Positions 1-7,194 of a DNA stretch of 7,194 nt are shown here, one piece after another (positions within the stretch are counted from its first letter, which is position 1; each line of letters opens with the position of its first letter). Both the position numbers and the translations under genes were made by a program. The DNA is taken from positions 2,088,639-2,095,832 of the forward strand of contig CP070688.1 in assembly GCA_020353135.1 (NCBI GenBank), written 5' to 3'. The notes beneath the pieces were generated by a model. That model saw only the letters and a list, made by a program, of their open reading frames with translations. It searched no databases and had not been told where the DNA came from. This DNA comes from Chloroflexota bacterium (GTDB lineage: Bacteria; Chloroflexota; Anaerolineae; Promineifilales; Promineifilaceae).

Positions 1-129
1 ACCGAGCAGGTAGAAGAAATTGACACGATGAGCACCCTTTTGCAGACTATCAAGTTGGCTGGCGACAACCTCCTGCTGGTCGAAGATTACGTTCGGCGCA
101 ATCCACAGCATGCGGAGGAAGGCGAATAG
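1..129 (+). CDS. C-terminal end of an unrecognised protein (5' truncated)
   Basis: Frame 1 is open from the first base to a TAG at 127-129 and gives 42 residues; the other two forward frames hit stops within the first 25 bases. The codons look like normal coding sequence for this genome. The peptide is hydrophilic and probably helical, ending in VRRNPQHAEEGE after a short amphipathic stretch (residues about 10-30). There is no signal peptide, membrane segment or motif that I recognise, so no function is offered. A strong intrinsic terminator starts 38 nt after the stop, which supports this being the real end of a gene or operon. The gene begins outside the window. Confidence 0.6.
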   Translation, partial: TEQVEEIDTMSTLLQTIKLAGDNLLLVEDYVRRNPQHAEEGE

Positions 130-167
130 CATCACGCTAGTGGCGAAACGATTTGACAATTGACTTG

Positions 168-204
168 AAAACAGCCAGCAGTCGGCCGGACTGCTGGCTG
201 TTTT
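168..204. terminator. Strong intrinsic terminator, probably bidirectional
   Basis: A perfect 13-bp inverted repeat (171-183 with 189-201) is separated by a 5-nt loop (ggccg). Flanking AAA/TTT extends it to 16 bp. On the + strand the stem runs into TTTTT (201-205) followed by a T-rich tract, so it should end transcription of the gene finishing at 129. On the - strand the same stem is followed by TTTT, 55 nt after the fhs stop, so it can also end fhs transcription. It sits between two convergent genes, as expected for a shared bidirectional terminator. Confidence 0.88.
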
Positions 205-258
205 TGTTGTTGTCGCTGCGGCCTGGCGACCTCGATACGCCATGTCAAGGCTTGAGGT

Positions 259-2037
<1,779 letters not shown>

Positions 2038-2040
2038 GGG

Positions 2041-2047
2041 TCCTCCT
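2041..2047 (-). promoter_or_regulatory. Shine-Dalgarno of fhs
   Basis: The - strand reads AGGAGGA, four bases before the ATG at 2035-2037 (core AGGAGG to ATG). This near-perfect site decides the start at 2037 over the longer open frame to 2097, which has no comparable site. Confidence 0.85.
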
Positions 2048-2129
2048 GAGAGAGATTTTGAGTCTTTCCATCCATTAAAGCACCGCGCGCCCAACATCCG
2101 AAACCAACGCGCGCAACACGGCTACGGTA

Positions 2130-2157
2130 ATAATACGGTGATTGTACTGAAAAACAA
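2130..2157 (-). promoter_or_regulatory. Candidate sigma-70-type promoter of fhs
   Basis: On the - strand a TTGTTT box (2152-2157) lies 16 nt before TATTAT (2130-2135), which matches the -10 consensus at five of six positions. The -35 match is weak (TTG only). The implied start near 2123 would give a leader of about 85 nt carrying a GC-rich inverted repeat. Prediction only. Confidence 0.45.
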
Positions 2158-2198
2158 TAGTGAAAAATGTCACATACTTTGCTGCCAACATTCATGTC

Positions 2199-2214
2199 TT
2201 GCGGCCGTGCGCAA
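2199..2214. promoter_or_regulatory. Short inverted repeat in the fhs/hydrolase divergent region
   Basis: TTGCG (2199-2203) and CGCAA (2210-2214) flank a 6-nt centre, giving a dyad of operator-like size just upstream of the hydrolase start. A five-base arm is short enough to occur by chance, so this is a tentative regulator site only. Confidence 0.2.
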
Positions 2215-2229
2215 TGGCGCCACATCCGC

Positions 2230-2235
2230 TAAACT
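2230..2235 (+). promoter_or_regulatory. Possible -10 box for a leaderless hydrolase mRNA
   Basis: TAAACT (four of six to consensus, keeping TA and the final T) ends six bases before the GTG at 2242, the spacing expected if transcription began on the start codon. No convincing -35 was found. The same geometry, with a better box, occurs at the C39 gene. Weak on its own. Confidence 0.25.
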
Positions 2236-2241
2236 GGCGGC

Positions 2242-3495
2242 GTGGCTGATCTTTGTTCCTTGTTTCTCCCAATGTTGCCGAGGTTCTTGACCCCATCCAT
2301 CGTCTACCGCCCAGTCCGACGCTCGTCGAGAAAGGCATGGCTCATGTTGCTCCTCCCTGCAGTTTTACTGATCACGGCCTGTGCTTCGGCTCCAGAAGAC
2401 CGACCAACCCTTGCGCCAATGGCGAACGTGACCAGCTTGGCCCTTGAGCCGGCTCCATCGATGGTCGCGTCGGCCGCCGCGCTTGTTACAGTCGATCCTG
2501 GCGAACGTGACACCGTGGTGCCTCCGCCAACTTTCACGGCTGTCGCCAACGTCATCGGGCAAGTTGCACCGAAACAGGTCCAGGTCCCAACTAGCACGCC
2601 CGCCGAACCTCCACCTACTCCAACGCCGGACCCTTACTCCGGATTGTCAATCGCCGATCTTATGAACCGTGGCTATGGAGGCGGTCAATTGGATATCGTC
2701 GACACATTGAAGACAACCGATCATTTTACCCGCTACCTAATCACCTATCCCAGCGATGGACTGACGATCTACGGCTTCATGAACGTTCCTAATCAGGGTA
2801 GTCGCTTCCCGGTAGCCATTGTCCTTCACGGCTACGTCGATCCGAGCCAATATCGTACGCTCGATTACACGACCCGCTACGCCGATCATCTGGCCGAAGC
2901 AGGCTATTTTGTCATCCATCCCAATTTGCGCGGGTTCCCCCCTTCTGACAGTGGCCCCGATCCATTTCGCGTCGGCCTCGCAGTTGATGTTTTAAATCTC
3001 ATCGCCATTTTTCGCGAGCAAAGTCAGGATCCCGTTGGCTATCTGCGGCGGGCCGATACGGATGACATAAATCTTTGGGGACATAGTATGGGCGGTGGGG
3101 TGACCTTGAGGGTGCTCACGGTCAATAACAGCCCCTATCTGCGCTCGGCTGTGCTTTATAGCGCCATGAGTGGCGACGAAACCCAGAACTACGAGAAGAT
3201 CCGCCAGTGGAGCGACGGCGCAGTAGGTGATTTCGAGCTGGCTGCGCCCTTGACCGAGTTGCGGGCCATCTCGCCGATCTATCATTTGGATCGCCTCAAG
3301 ACGCCGATCAGTCTGCATCATGGAACGGCCGACGACGTTGTTCCTCCCGAATGGTCGGAGGATTTGTGCCTACGCCTGCAGTTGCTGCGTCAGACGGTTG
3401 AGTGTCACAGCTATGATGGCATGCCCCACACTTTTCGCGGCGCCCACGACGAATTGTTCATGCAGCGAACAGCATCCTTCTTCGATCGCCATTAG
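2242..3495 (+). CDS. Lipoprotein alpha/beta hydrolase, prolyl-oligopeptidase (S9)-like
   Basis: Predicted lipid-anchored extracytoplasmic serine hydrolase of 417 aa. A basic stretch RPVRRSSRK (23-31) precedes a hydrophobic core and lipobox ITAC (44-47, C47 lipidated), then a Pro/Thr-rich linker (about 113-131, PPPTPTPDP) and an alpha/beta hydrolase domain (about 155-417). Visible catalytic features are the oxyanion strand VLHG (194-197), nucleophile elbow GHSMG with S282, the acid in HGTADDVVP (D364 by analogy with DPP-IV-like enzymes), and H396 in YDGMPHTF. The peptide or ester substrate cannot be read from sequence. The start is uncertain: GTG 2242 has a TAAACT box at 2230-2235 suited to leaderless transcription; ATG 2272 has no ribosome site; ATG 2344 would remove the basic n-region. 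It is divergent from fhs and convergent with the C39 gene, with a 26-nt gap and no hairpin between them. Confidence 0.87.
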   Translation: MADLCSLFLPMLPRFLTPSIVYRPVRRSSRKAWLMLLLPAVLLITACASAPEDRPTLAPMANVTSLALEPAPSMVASAAALVTVDPGERDTVVPPPTFTAVANVIGQVAPKQVQVPTSTPAEPPPTPTPDPYSGLSIADLMNRGYGGGQLDIVDTLKTTDHFTRYLITYPSDGLTIYGFMNVPNQGSRFPVAIVLHGYVDPSQYRTLDYTTRYADHLAEAGYFVIHPNLRGFPPSDSGPDPFRVGLAVDVLNLIAIFREQSQDPVGYLRRADTDDINLWGHSMGGGVTLRVLTVNNSPYLRSAVLYSAMSGDETQNYEKIRQWSDGAVGDFELAAPLTELRAISPIYHLDRLKTPISLHHGTADDVVPPEWSEDLCLRLQLLRQTVECHSYDGMPHTFRGAHDELFMQRTASFFDRH

Positions 3496-3521
3496 ACAAT
3501 ACCTCCAAGACGGCGCCCGCA

Positions 3522-4889
3522 TCAGTCGAAGACGGAGGGCTGATCGCTAAGGGCCTGCAGCGCCTCGCGTGCCTGGAACGAACCCGGGTTGAGGCGAAGC
3601 GCTCTTTCGTAGGCCTTCCCCGCACCTTCGGCATCACCACTGGCCAAAAGCGCATGACCCCGATACAGATACGTTTCCTCGATATTGCGGCCGCCAGAGG
3701 TCGTCATGACGGCGTCAGTTAGGGCCATGACCTCATCGAATCGATCTGCCCCGAGGTAGGCCAAGTATGGCTCAAATTGATACCAGAGGGTTCGCCAAGG
3801 CAAGCCGATCTCACGAGCTTCGTCAAAGGCAACGGCCGATTGCTCGAACAAGGCGCCTTCACGTTCGACCACGGCCAGATGATATAGGCTGGCGCCCAGA
3901 TCCAGCCAGGCAAAGGCGTCGTCCGGGTCGCGCTCAATTGCCGATCGCGCCTTGTCAGCCGCGGCCGTCCACATCACCTTCTCGTCCAGCAAGTCTGAAC
4001 CCAGGACCCGGGCCAGATTTGCAGAGCGCTGTTGCGGATAGACGACGATGGTAGCGCGGTTAAACTGGGCCCACAGTTCATCTAGCGAAGCGAAGTCGAA
4101 GGTCCGGCCAGTACTATCCCAGGGTCCAAGAAAGGTATCCAGGCCGTAGAAAATCTCTTCCTGTTCGTCGTAGCCGTAAAGGGTCAGATAGTGACCCATC
4201 CAGCCATGGGACGCCTGAAGCAATAAACCTTTCTCGATAATGACCGGAAAGTCGCCCGCCAGAAGCCGCTTGAGCGCCGCCAGATCCAGGCCGTAGAGGA
4301 TAACGGCATTCAATTCGGTTTCAGACGTTACATATGCCGCTAACTCGCCCGGTGAAACATTGCGATCCTCGTAGTTGGGCTTTAGCCTCTCACCGATTTC
4401 GAGCTGATTGACCTCATGTCCATAATAATTTAAGACGATGGACAGGTTTGCCGGGCCACAATTGTTGTACTTCTGCGGCTTCACTTCCAGCCCATCCAAC
4501 CGAACGCTACGAGGCAGGGGCGTTGGCGAAGGTGTCGGCGATGGCGTTGGCGATGGCAGCGTAGTTGACGTCGGCCTTACCGTCCGGACCGCGCTGGTCC
4601 GATTGGCTCCGGGCTCGGGCGTCGGGAAGTCCGTTGGCAATGGCGTCAGCGTAGGCGTGGAGGTCGCCAGCGCAATTCGTACCGCGTTCGCATCACCCAC
4701 CGAACGTAATGGCGCCGGCAAGGCCGTCGGCAGCGGTGTCGTGACCAGTTCCAGGAATTCCTGTGGCAAGCGAACTCGTATCTGTCCCGGCAAGGCATCT
4801 ACGATGCGAGGCATCAGAATCCATGCCGAGATGGCCGTTATCAGCAGAATGCCAGCCAGGATTAATAGATTCCTCTGCCCAGACTTCAT
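3522..4889 (-). CDS. Membrane-anchored C39-like cysteine peptidase with TPR repeats
   Basis: 455 aa from ATG 4889. A basic N-terminus (MKSGQRN) leads into one TM helix (about 7-25), then a long Pro/Thr/Ser-rich linker (about 50-126, ending in SPTP repeats), a C39-like papain-fold domain (about 132-285) and TPR-type helices (about 305-450). The catalytic set is readable: oxyanion Q139 and C144 in QKYNNCGPANLS, H233 in MGHYLTLYGYD, and D251 in YGLDTFLGPWD. This fits the C39_2-type peptidase family, not a bacteriocin ABC exporter, since no TM or ATPase domains follow. The TPR segments are clearest at about 324-360 and 404-446 (YLYRGHALLASGDAEGAGKAYERALRLNP). The domains should lie outside the membrane, and the linker would span the envelope. 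A TTG start at 4916 is possible, but ATG is preferred. The gene is divergent from the sensor at 5067. The substrate is unknown. Confidence 0.88.
   Translation of the reverse strand: MKSGQRNLLILAGILLITAISAWILMPRIVDALPGQIRVRLPQEFLELVTTPLPTALPAPLRSVGDANAVRIALATSTPTLTPLPTDFPTPEPGANRTSAVRTVRPTSTTLPSPTPSPTPSPTPLPRSVRLDGLEVKPQKYNNCGPANLSIVLNYYGHEVNQLEIGERLKPNYEDRNVSPGELAAYVTSETELNAVILYGLDLAALKRLLAGDFPVIIEKGLLLQASHGWMGHYLTLYGYDEQEEIFYGLDTFLGPWDSTGRTFDFASLDELWAQFNRATIVVYPQQRSANLARVLGSDLLDEKVMWTAAADKARSAIERDPDDAFAWLDLGASLYHLAVVEREGALFEQSAVAFDEAREIGLPWRTLWYQFEPYLAYLGADRFDEVMALTDAVMTTSGGRNIEETYLYRGHALLASGDAEGAGKAYERALRLNPGSFQAREALQALSDQPSVFD
4519..4554. repeat. Three tandem 12-bp units encoding SPTP repeats
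   Basis: Units at 4519-4530, 4531-4542 and 4543-4554 follow ggcgttggcgat with one to three differences. On the - strand they encode the SPTP repeats of the linker between the membrane anchor and the C39 domain. They are coding microrepeats, not an independent element, and could vary in number between strains. Confidence 0.75.
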
Positions 4890-4895
4890 GGTCCT

Positions 4896-4901
4896 ATTGT
4901 A
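4896..4901 (-). promoter_or_regulatory. -10 box of the C39 gene, placed for leaderless transcription
   Basis: The - strand reads TACAAT (five of six to TATAAT), then six bases (AGGACC), then the ATG at 4889. A start seven bases after the -10 would fall on or beside the A of the ATG. An imperfect -35 (ACGACA) lies 19 nt further upstream. The AGGA in between is too close to the ATG to be a normal Shine-Dalgarno. This also argues against the in-frame TTG at 4916, which lies upstream of the box. Confidence 0.45.
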
Positions 4902-4995
4902 GCGGCCGGAAACCAAAAACTGTCGTCGAAGATCTCGCGTGGTAGTGGCGTTGCCTAATGTCAGCGCCTTTCCTGCGCGATTTGGCCCGCCACAG

Positions 4996-5023
4996 TTGCC
5001 TCGTAAGGCGGACAGGTTATCAT
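4996..5023 (+). promoter_or_regulatory. Candidate promoter of the membrane sensor
   Basis: TTGCCT (4996-5001, four of six to the -35) is followed after 16 nt by TATCAT (5018-5023, five of six to the -10). The start would be near 5030, giving a leader of about 37 nt before ATG 5067. A small dyad, GCCT-CGTA-AGGC (4998-5009), overlaps the -35 and the start of the spacer and could be an operator half-structure. Prediction only. Confidence 0.45.
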
Positions 5024-5066
5024 ATGGCGGTGGATTAATGGCATTATGAGCATTTCGTGAGTCTAC

Positions 5067-7194
5067 ATGCTATCCGTACTTAACAGCGACGATCGGCAGG
5101 TGAGAATCGCCCTGTCGGCCGGGGCGTTTGCGCTGCTGCTGGCCTGTCTTCTATATAACATCTACATAGTCTTGGCGACTCCTGATCCGGGTTTCACTTA
5201 CGATGCCCGCTGGGAAGTCACAGTAATCGAGGAGTGTAATGCAGACGCCGAAATGTGCCCCAATGACGGGGAACTTCAGCTTCACGATCGATTGGTTCGG
5301 GTGGGCGGTGTTTCCTTTGACGAATATGTAGCAGACCCAAATCTAATTCCCTTTGGTGGATATGGACCGGGCGACGTGGTCCCTTTGACAGTGCTCAGGG
5401 ACGGTCAAACCTTGGAGTTGGAATGGCCAATGCGCCCGGTCGAGCCGGCCACTGTTGCCCGCTTTGTCATCATTTCTCTTCTTGTTTACGGTTCATTCTG
5501 GCTCGCAGGCACATTTGTGCTCCTCTATATGCGGCCGGCTGATGTGACCTGGACTCTGCTCATCGCGCTCTTCTATCTCATTACTATTTGGCTGGCAGTC
5601 GGTCTTCCCGCATCGTCAAACGTCGCCCAGTCAGCGCTTATTCTGAGGACTATTGGCTGGCTCATGGTCCCAGTCATGATTCATTTGCACCTGATCGCAC
5701 CTGGCGCGCTTGTGAGTCACCATCGGCGGTCTTTGCTGCCGGCACTATATCTGCCAGCCGCACTATTCTTGGCTCTGCAAGTGGCTGGTGTGCTGCCATG
5801 GTTCGCCTATCTGGGCGGTATTTTGGTCGCAGCCGTGATTAGCGTTGGTTTGCTTTTGCTGCGACTTATAACGCCACGCGCGCCTTCTGAGAAGCTAACT
5901 GCGCGGCTGATGCTTGTTGGTATCGTCCTCGCCTTTGCCCCAGGGCTCATTCTCAGCGCCGTGCCCCTCATCCTTGACCTGGGCACGGCCGACATCGTGG
6001 GCGCCGTGCTTAGCACTCTGGCTCTTCCCATGTTGCCGCTATTCTACACCTATGCCACTTATAAGCACCGGCTTGGATTGCGCGAACACCGGGTCAATCG
6101 GCTGCTAGTTCAGTACACACTCTTTCTCCTTTATCTCATCCTCTTAACCCTGGTCTTTGTTATCATGACTTACTGGATCGAGACCGCGGGTGAGATACAG
6201 GCAATACTGGCGCTACTCATTCTTGCTGTATTCTTCGCTTTACTTCCGGTCCGCCGGCCGGTTCAGGCGGTCATTGATCGCTTGGCATATGGCACACGAT
6301 ATTCCCGTCGCGAGATCTTGGCAGAGTTTGCCGAACGCATTCCAACGGCCGTTAACCGGCAGGATCTCGTTCGATTATTGAAGTACGAACTTGCTCCCGA
6401 AATGGAGATTCGACAGTCAGCGCTTTTAATCCGCTATGATGCAGCGGCATCAAGCGTCTATTGGCAAGGCGTTGGTAGGGATGACGGACCAAGCACATGG
6501 GCAGAGACATTGGCTGTGCTAGACAATTCAGACAGCTTCCGTTCATCTGGCAACTCTCGGGTTGGATTGGCCGCTGGTCGTCTAGGCTGGGTCCGTCTCG
6601 TACTACCCCTCCGTGTCCAGGGTCGGCTGACTGGCGCCTGGCTCTTCGGCCGGCGCGAGTCAGACAACATTTACTCCCAAGACGACATCGAGCTATTGGA
6701 CCAGCTAGCCGGGCTGGTGGCGATCACCCTTGAGAGCGGCGGACTCTTCGATGCTCTTTCACGCGAATTGTCTGCCCGTGAAAAGACTGACGAGCGACTG
6801 GCAGGGCAATCCAAACGCCTATCGTTACTACACGAGATTGATCGGGCCATCCTGGCCGCTGGCTCGCCGGCCGAGATCGCCCAGGCCGCCATCGCCGGCA
6901 TATGCCATTTGATTCCCTGCGTTCGAGCGAGCGTTTTTCTCTTTGAATCAGAAAGAGTCGGCGCTGGTCAAGGCACACTGAGAGTGCTCGCAGCTCAAGG
7001 CAGCGGTACAAGCATCATAGCTGAGGAAGACACCATGCCATTAGATGCTTTGCCCGCCCACAAGCAACTGCTGCAAGGCCAGCGTTTCGTCAGTGATGAT
7101 ATCATGGAAATCGCCGCCGATTCTAGAATAGCCAAGTCAATGGCGCCGAGTGGCATCCGGGCCGTCATCAGCGTCCCGCTTGTGGCTTCCGGCA
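5067..7194 (+). CDS. PDZ-like / multi-TM / tandem-GAF membrane sensor (3' truncated)
   Basis: Open from ATG 5067 to the window end: 709 codons, no stop. The in-frame TGA at 5058-5060 makes 5067 the first possible ATG; the ribosome site is weak (GTGAG). Order of parts: TM1 (13-36); an extracytoplasmic PDZ-like domain (about 50-122, LQLHDRLVRVGGVSF then GDVVPLTVLRDGQ), with C57 and C64 close enough to form a disulphide; about nine more TM helices (130-394); a cytoplasmic linker with RRPVQAVIDRLAYGTRYSRRE (396-416), typical of ComP-like histidine kinases; GAF 1 (about 430-558); a helical linker, probably coiled coil (560-590); GAF 2 (about 595-709, cut off). Ten TMs put both ends in the cytoplasm. 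The output domain lies outside the window: a histidine kinase is likeliest, while GGDEF or a PP2C-type phosphatase remain possible. No function beyond signal sensing can be claimed. Confidence 0.87.
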   Translation, partial: MLSVLNSDDRQVRIALSAGAFALLLACLLYNIYIVLATPDPGFTYDARWEVTVIEECNADAEMCPNDGELQLHDRLVRVGGVSFDEYVADPNLIPFGGYGPGDVVPLTVLRDGQTLELEWPMRPVEPATVARFVIISLLVYGSFWLAGTFVLLYMRPADVTWTLLIALFYLITIWLAVGLPASSNVAQSALILRTIGWLMVPVMIHLHLIAPGALVSHHRRSLLPALYLPAALFLALQVAGVLPWFAYLGGILVAAVISVGLLLLRLITPRAPSEKLTARLMLVGIVLAFAPGLILSAVPLILDLGTADIVGAVLSTLALPMLPLFYTYATYKHRLGLREHRVNRLLVQYTLFLLYLILLTLVFVIMTYWIETAGEIQAILALLILAVFFALLPVRRPVQAVIDRLAYGTRYSRREILAEFAERIPTAVNRQDLVRLLKYELAPEMEIRQSALLIRYDAAASSVYWQGVGRDDGPSTWAETLAVLDNSDSFRSSGNSRVGLAAGRLGWVRLVLPLRVQGRLTGAWLFGRRESDNIYSQDDIELLDQLAGLVAITLESGGLFDALSRELSAREKTDERLAGQSKRLSLLHEIDRAILAAGSPAEIAQAAIAGICHLIPCVRASVFLFESERVGAGQGTLRVLAAQGSGTSIIAEEDTMPLDALPAHKQLLQGQRFVSDDIMEIAADSRIAKSMAPSGIRAVISVPLVASG

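Noticed and set aside
153..158. Perfect -35 hexamer TTGACA
   Set aside because: No -10 follows at a workable distance; a terminator stem begins 10 nt later and no + strand gene starts there.
2038..2123. THF riboswitch upstream of fhs
   Set aside because: The leader lacks the conserved junction sequences of that class as I know them; only a simple GC repeat is visible.
3496..3521. Terminator between the convergent hydrolase and C39 genes
   Set aside because: The 26-nt gap has no inverted repeat or T-run; the transcripts probably overlap or end by another route.
3522..4889. Bacteriocin-processing ABC exporter (C39 type)
   Set aside because: The protein has one TM helix and no ATPase motifs, and the C39-like domain is followed by TPR helices and a stop.
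4438..4902. Open frame of 154 codons on the + strand with a Gly/Val repeat
   Set aside because: It is the antisense shadow of the SPTP linker in the C39 gene; the GVGDG repeats come from the 12-bp coding microrepeat.
4890..4916. TTG start at 4916 for the C39 gene (464 aa)
   Set aside because: It would place the start upstream of the TACAAT box and has no ribosome site; the ATG at 4889 gives a normal basic N-terminus before the TM helix.
5046..5060. Four-codon frame ATG AGC ATT TCG TGA just before the sensor start
   Set aside because: Too short to support as a leader peptide; no ribosome site and no sign of attenuation. It only serves to show the in-frame stop that fixes the sensor start.
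6352..7011. Several short - strand frames at the right end
   Set aside because: They are antisense to the continuous sensor frame from 5067, which shows TM and GAF features throughout.

Overview
The window looks like chromosomal DNA from a bacterium, most likely a Chloroflexota member (Anaerolineae/Caldilineae type). That assignment is an inference. It rests on extracytoplasmic proteins with Pro/Thr-rich 'PTPTP' linkers behind a lipobox or membrane anchor, a moderately GC-rich base composition, and a multi-TM/GAF sensor of a style common in that phylum. No phage, transposon, CRISPR, rRNA or tRNA signature was seen.

Layout: (1) 1-129, + strand, the last 42 codons of an unrecognised gene. (2) 168-204, a strong intrinsic terminator between that gene and the convergent fhs gene, probably acting in both directions. 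(3) 259-2037, - strand, a complete formate--tetrahydrofolate ligase (592 aa) with a strong Shine-Dalgarno and a candidate promoter. (4) 2242-3495, + strand, a lipoprotein alpha/beta hydrolase of prolyl-oligopeptidase type, divergent from fhs. (5) 3522-4889, - strand, a membrane-anchored C39-like cysteine peptidase with C-terminal TPR repeats, convergent with the hydrolase (26-nt gap). (6) 5067-7194, + strand, the first 709 codons of a large membrane sensor (TM, PDZ-like domain, about nine more TMs, GAF, coiled coil, GAF). It is divergent from the peptidase and open to the window edge.

The fhs gene is one-carbon housekeeping and has no visible link to the other genes. Genes 4-6 all act at or across the membrane: two predicted extracytoplasmic hydrolases and a transmembrane sensor whose N-terminal plan resembles ComP-type peptide sensors. 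The peptidase and sensor start 177 bp apart from a shared divergent control region. A peptide-processing and sensing module is possible but is only a hypothesis. At least one gene here (the C39 peptidase), and perhaps the hydrolase, has a -10-like box placed exactly as expected for leaderless transcription.
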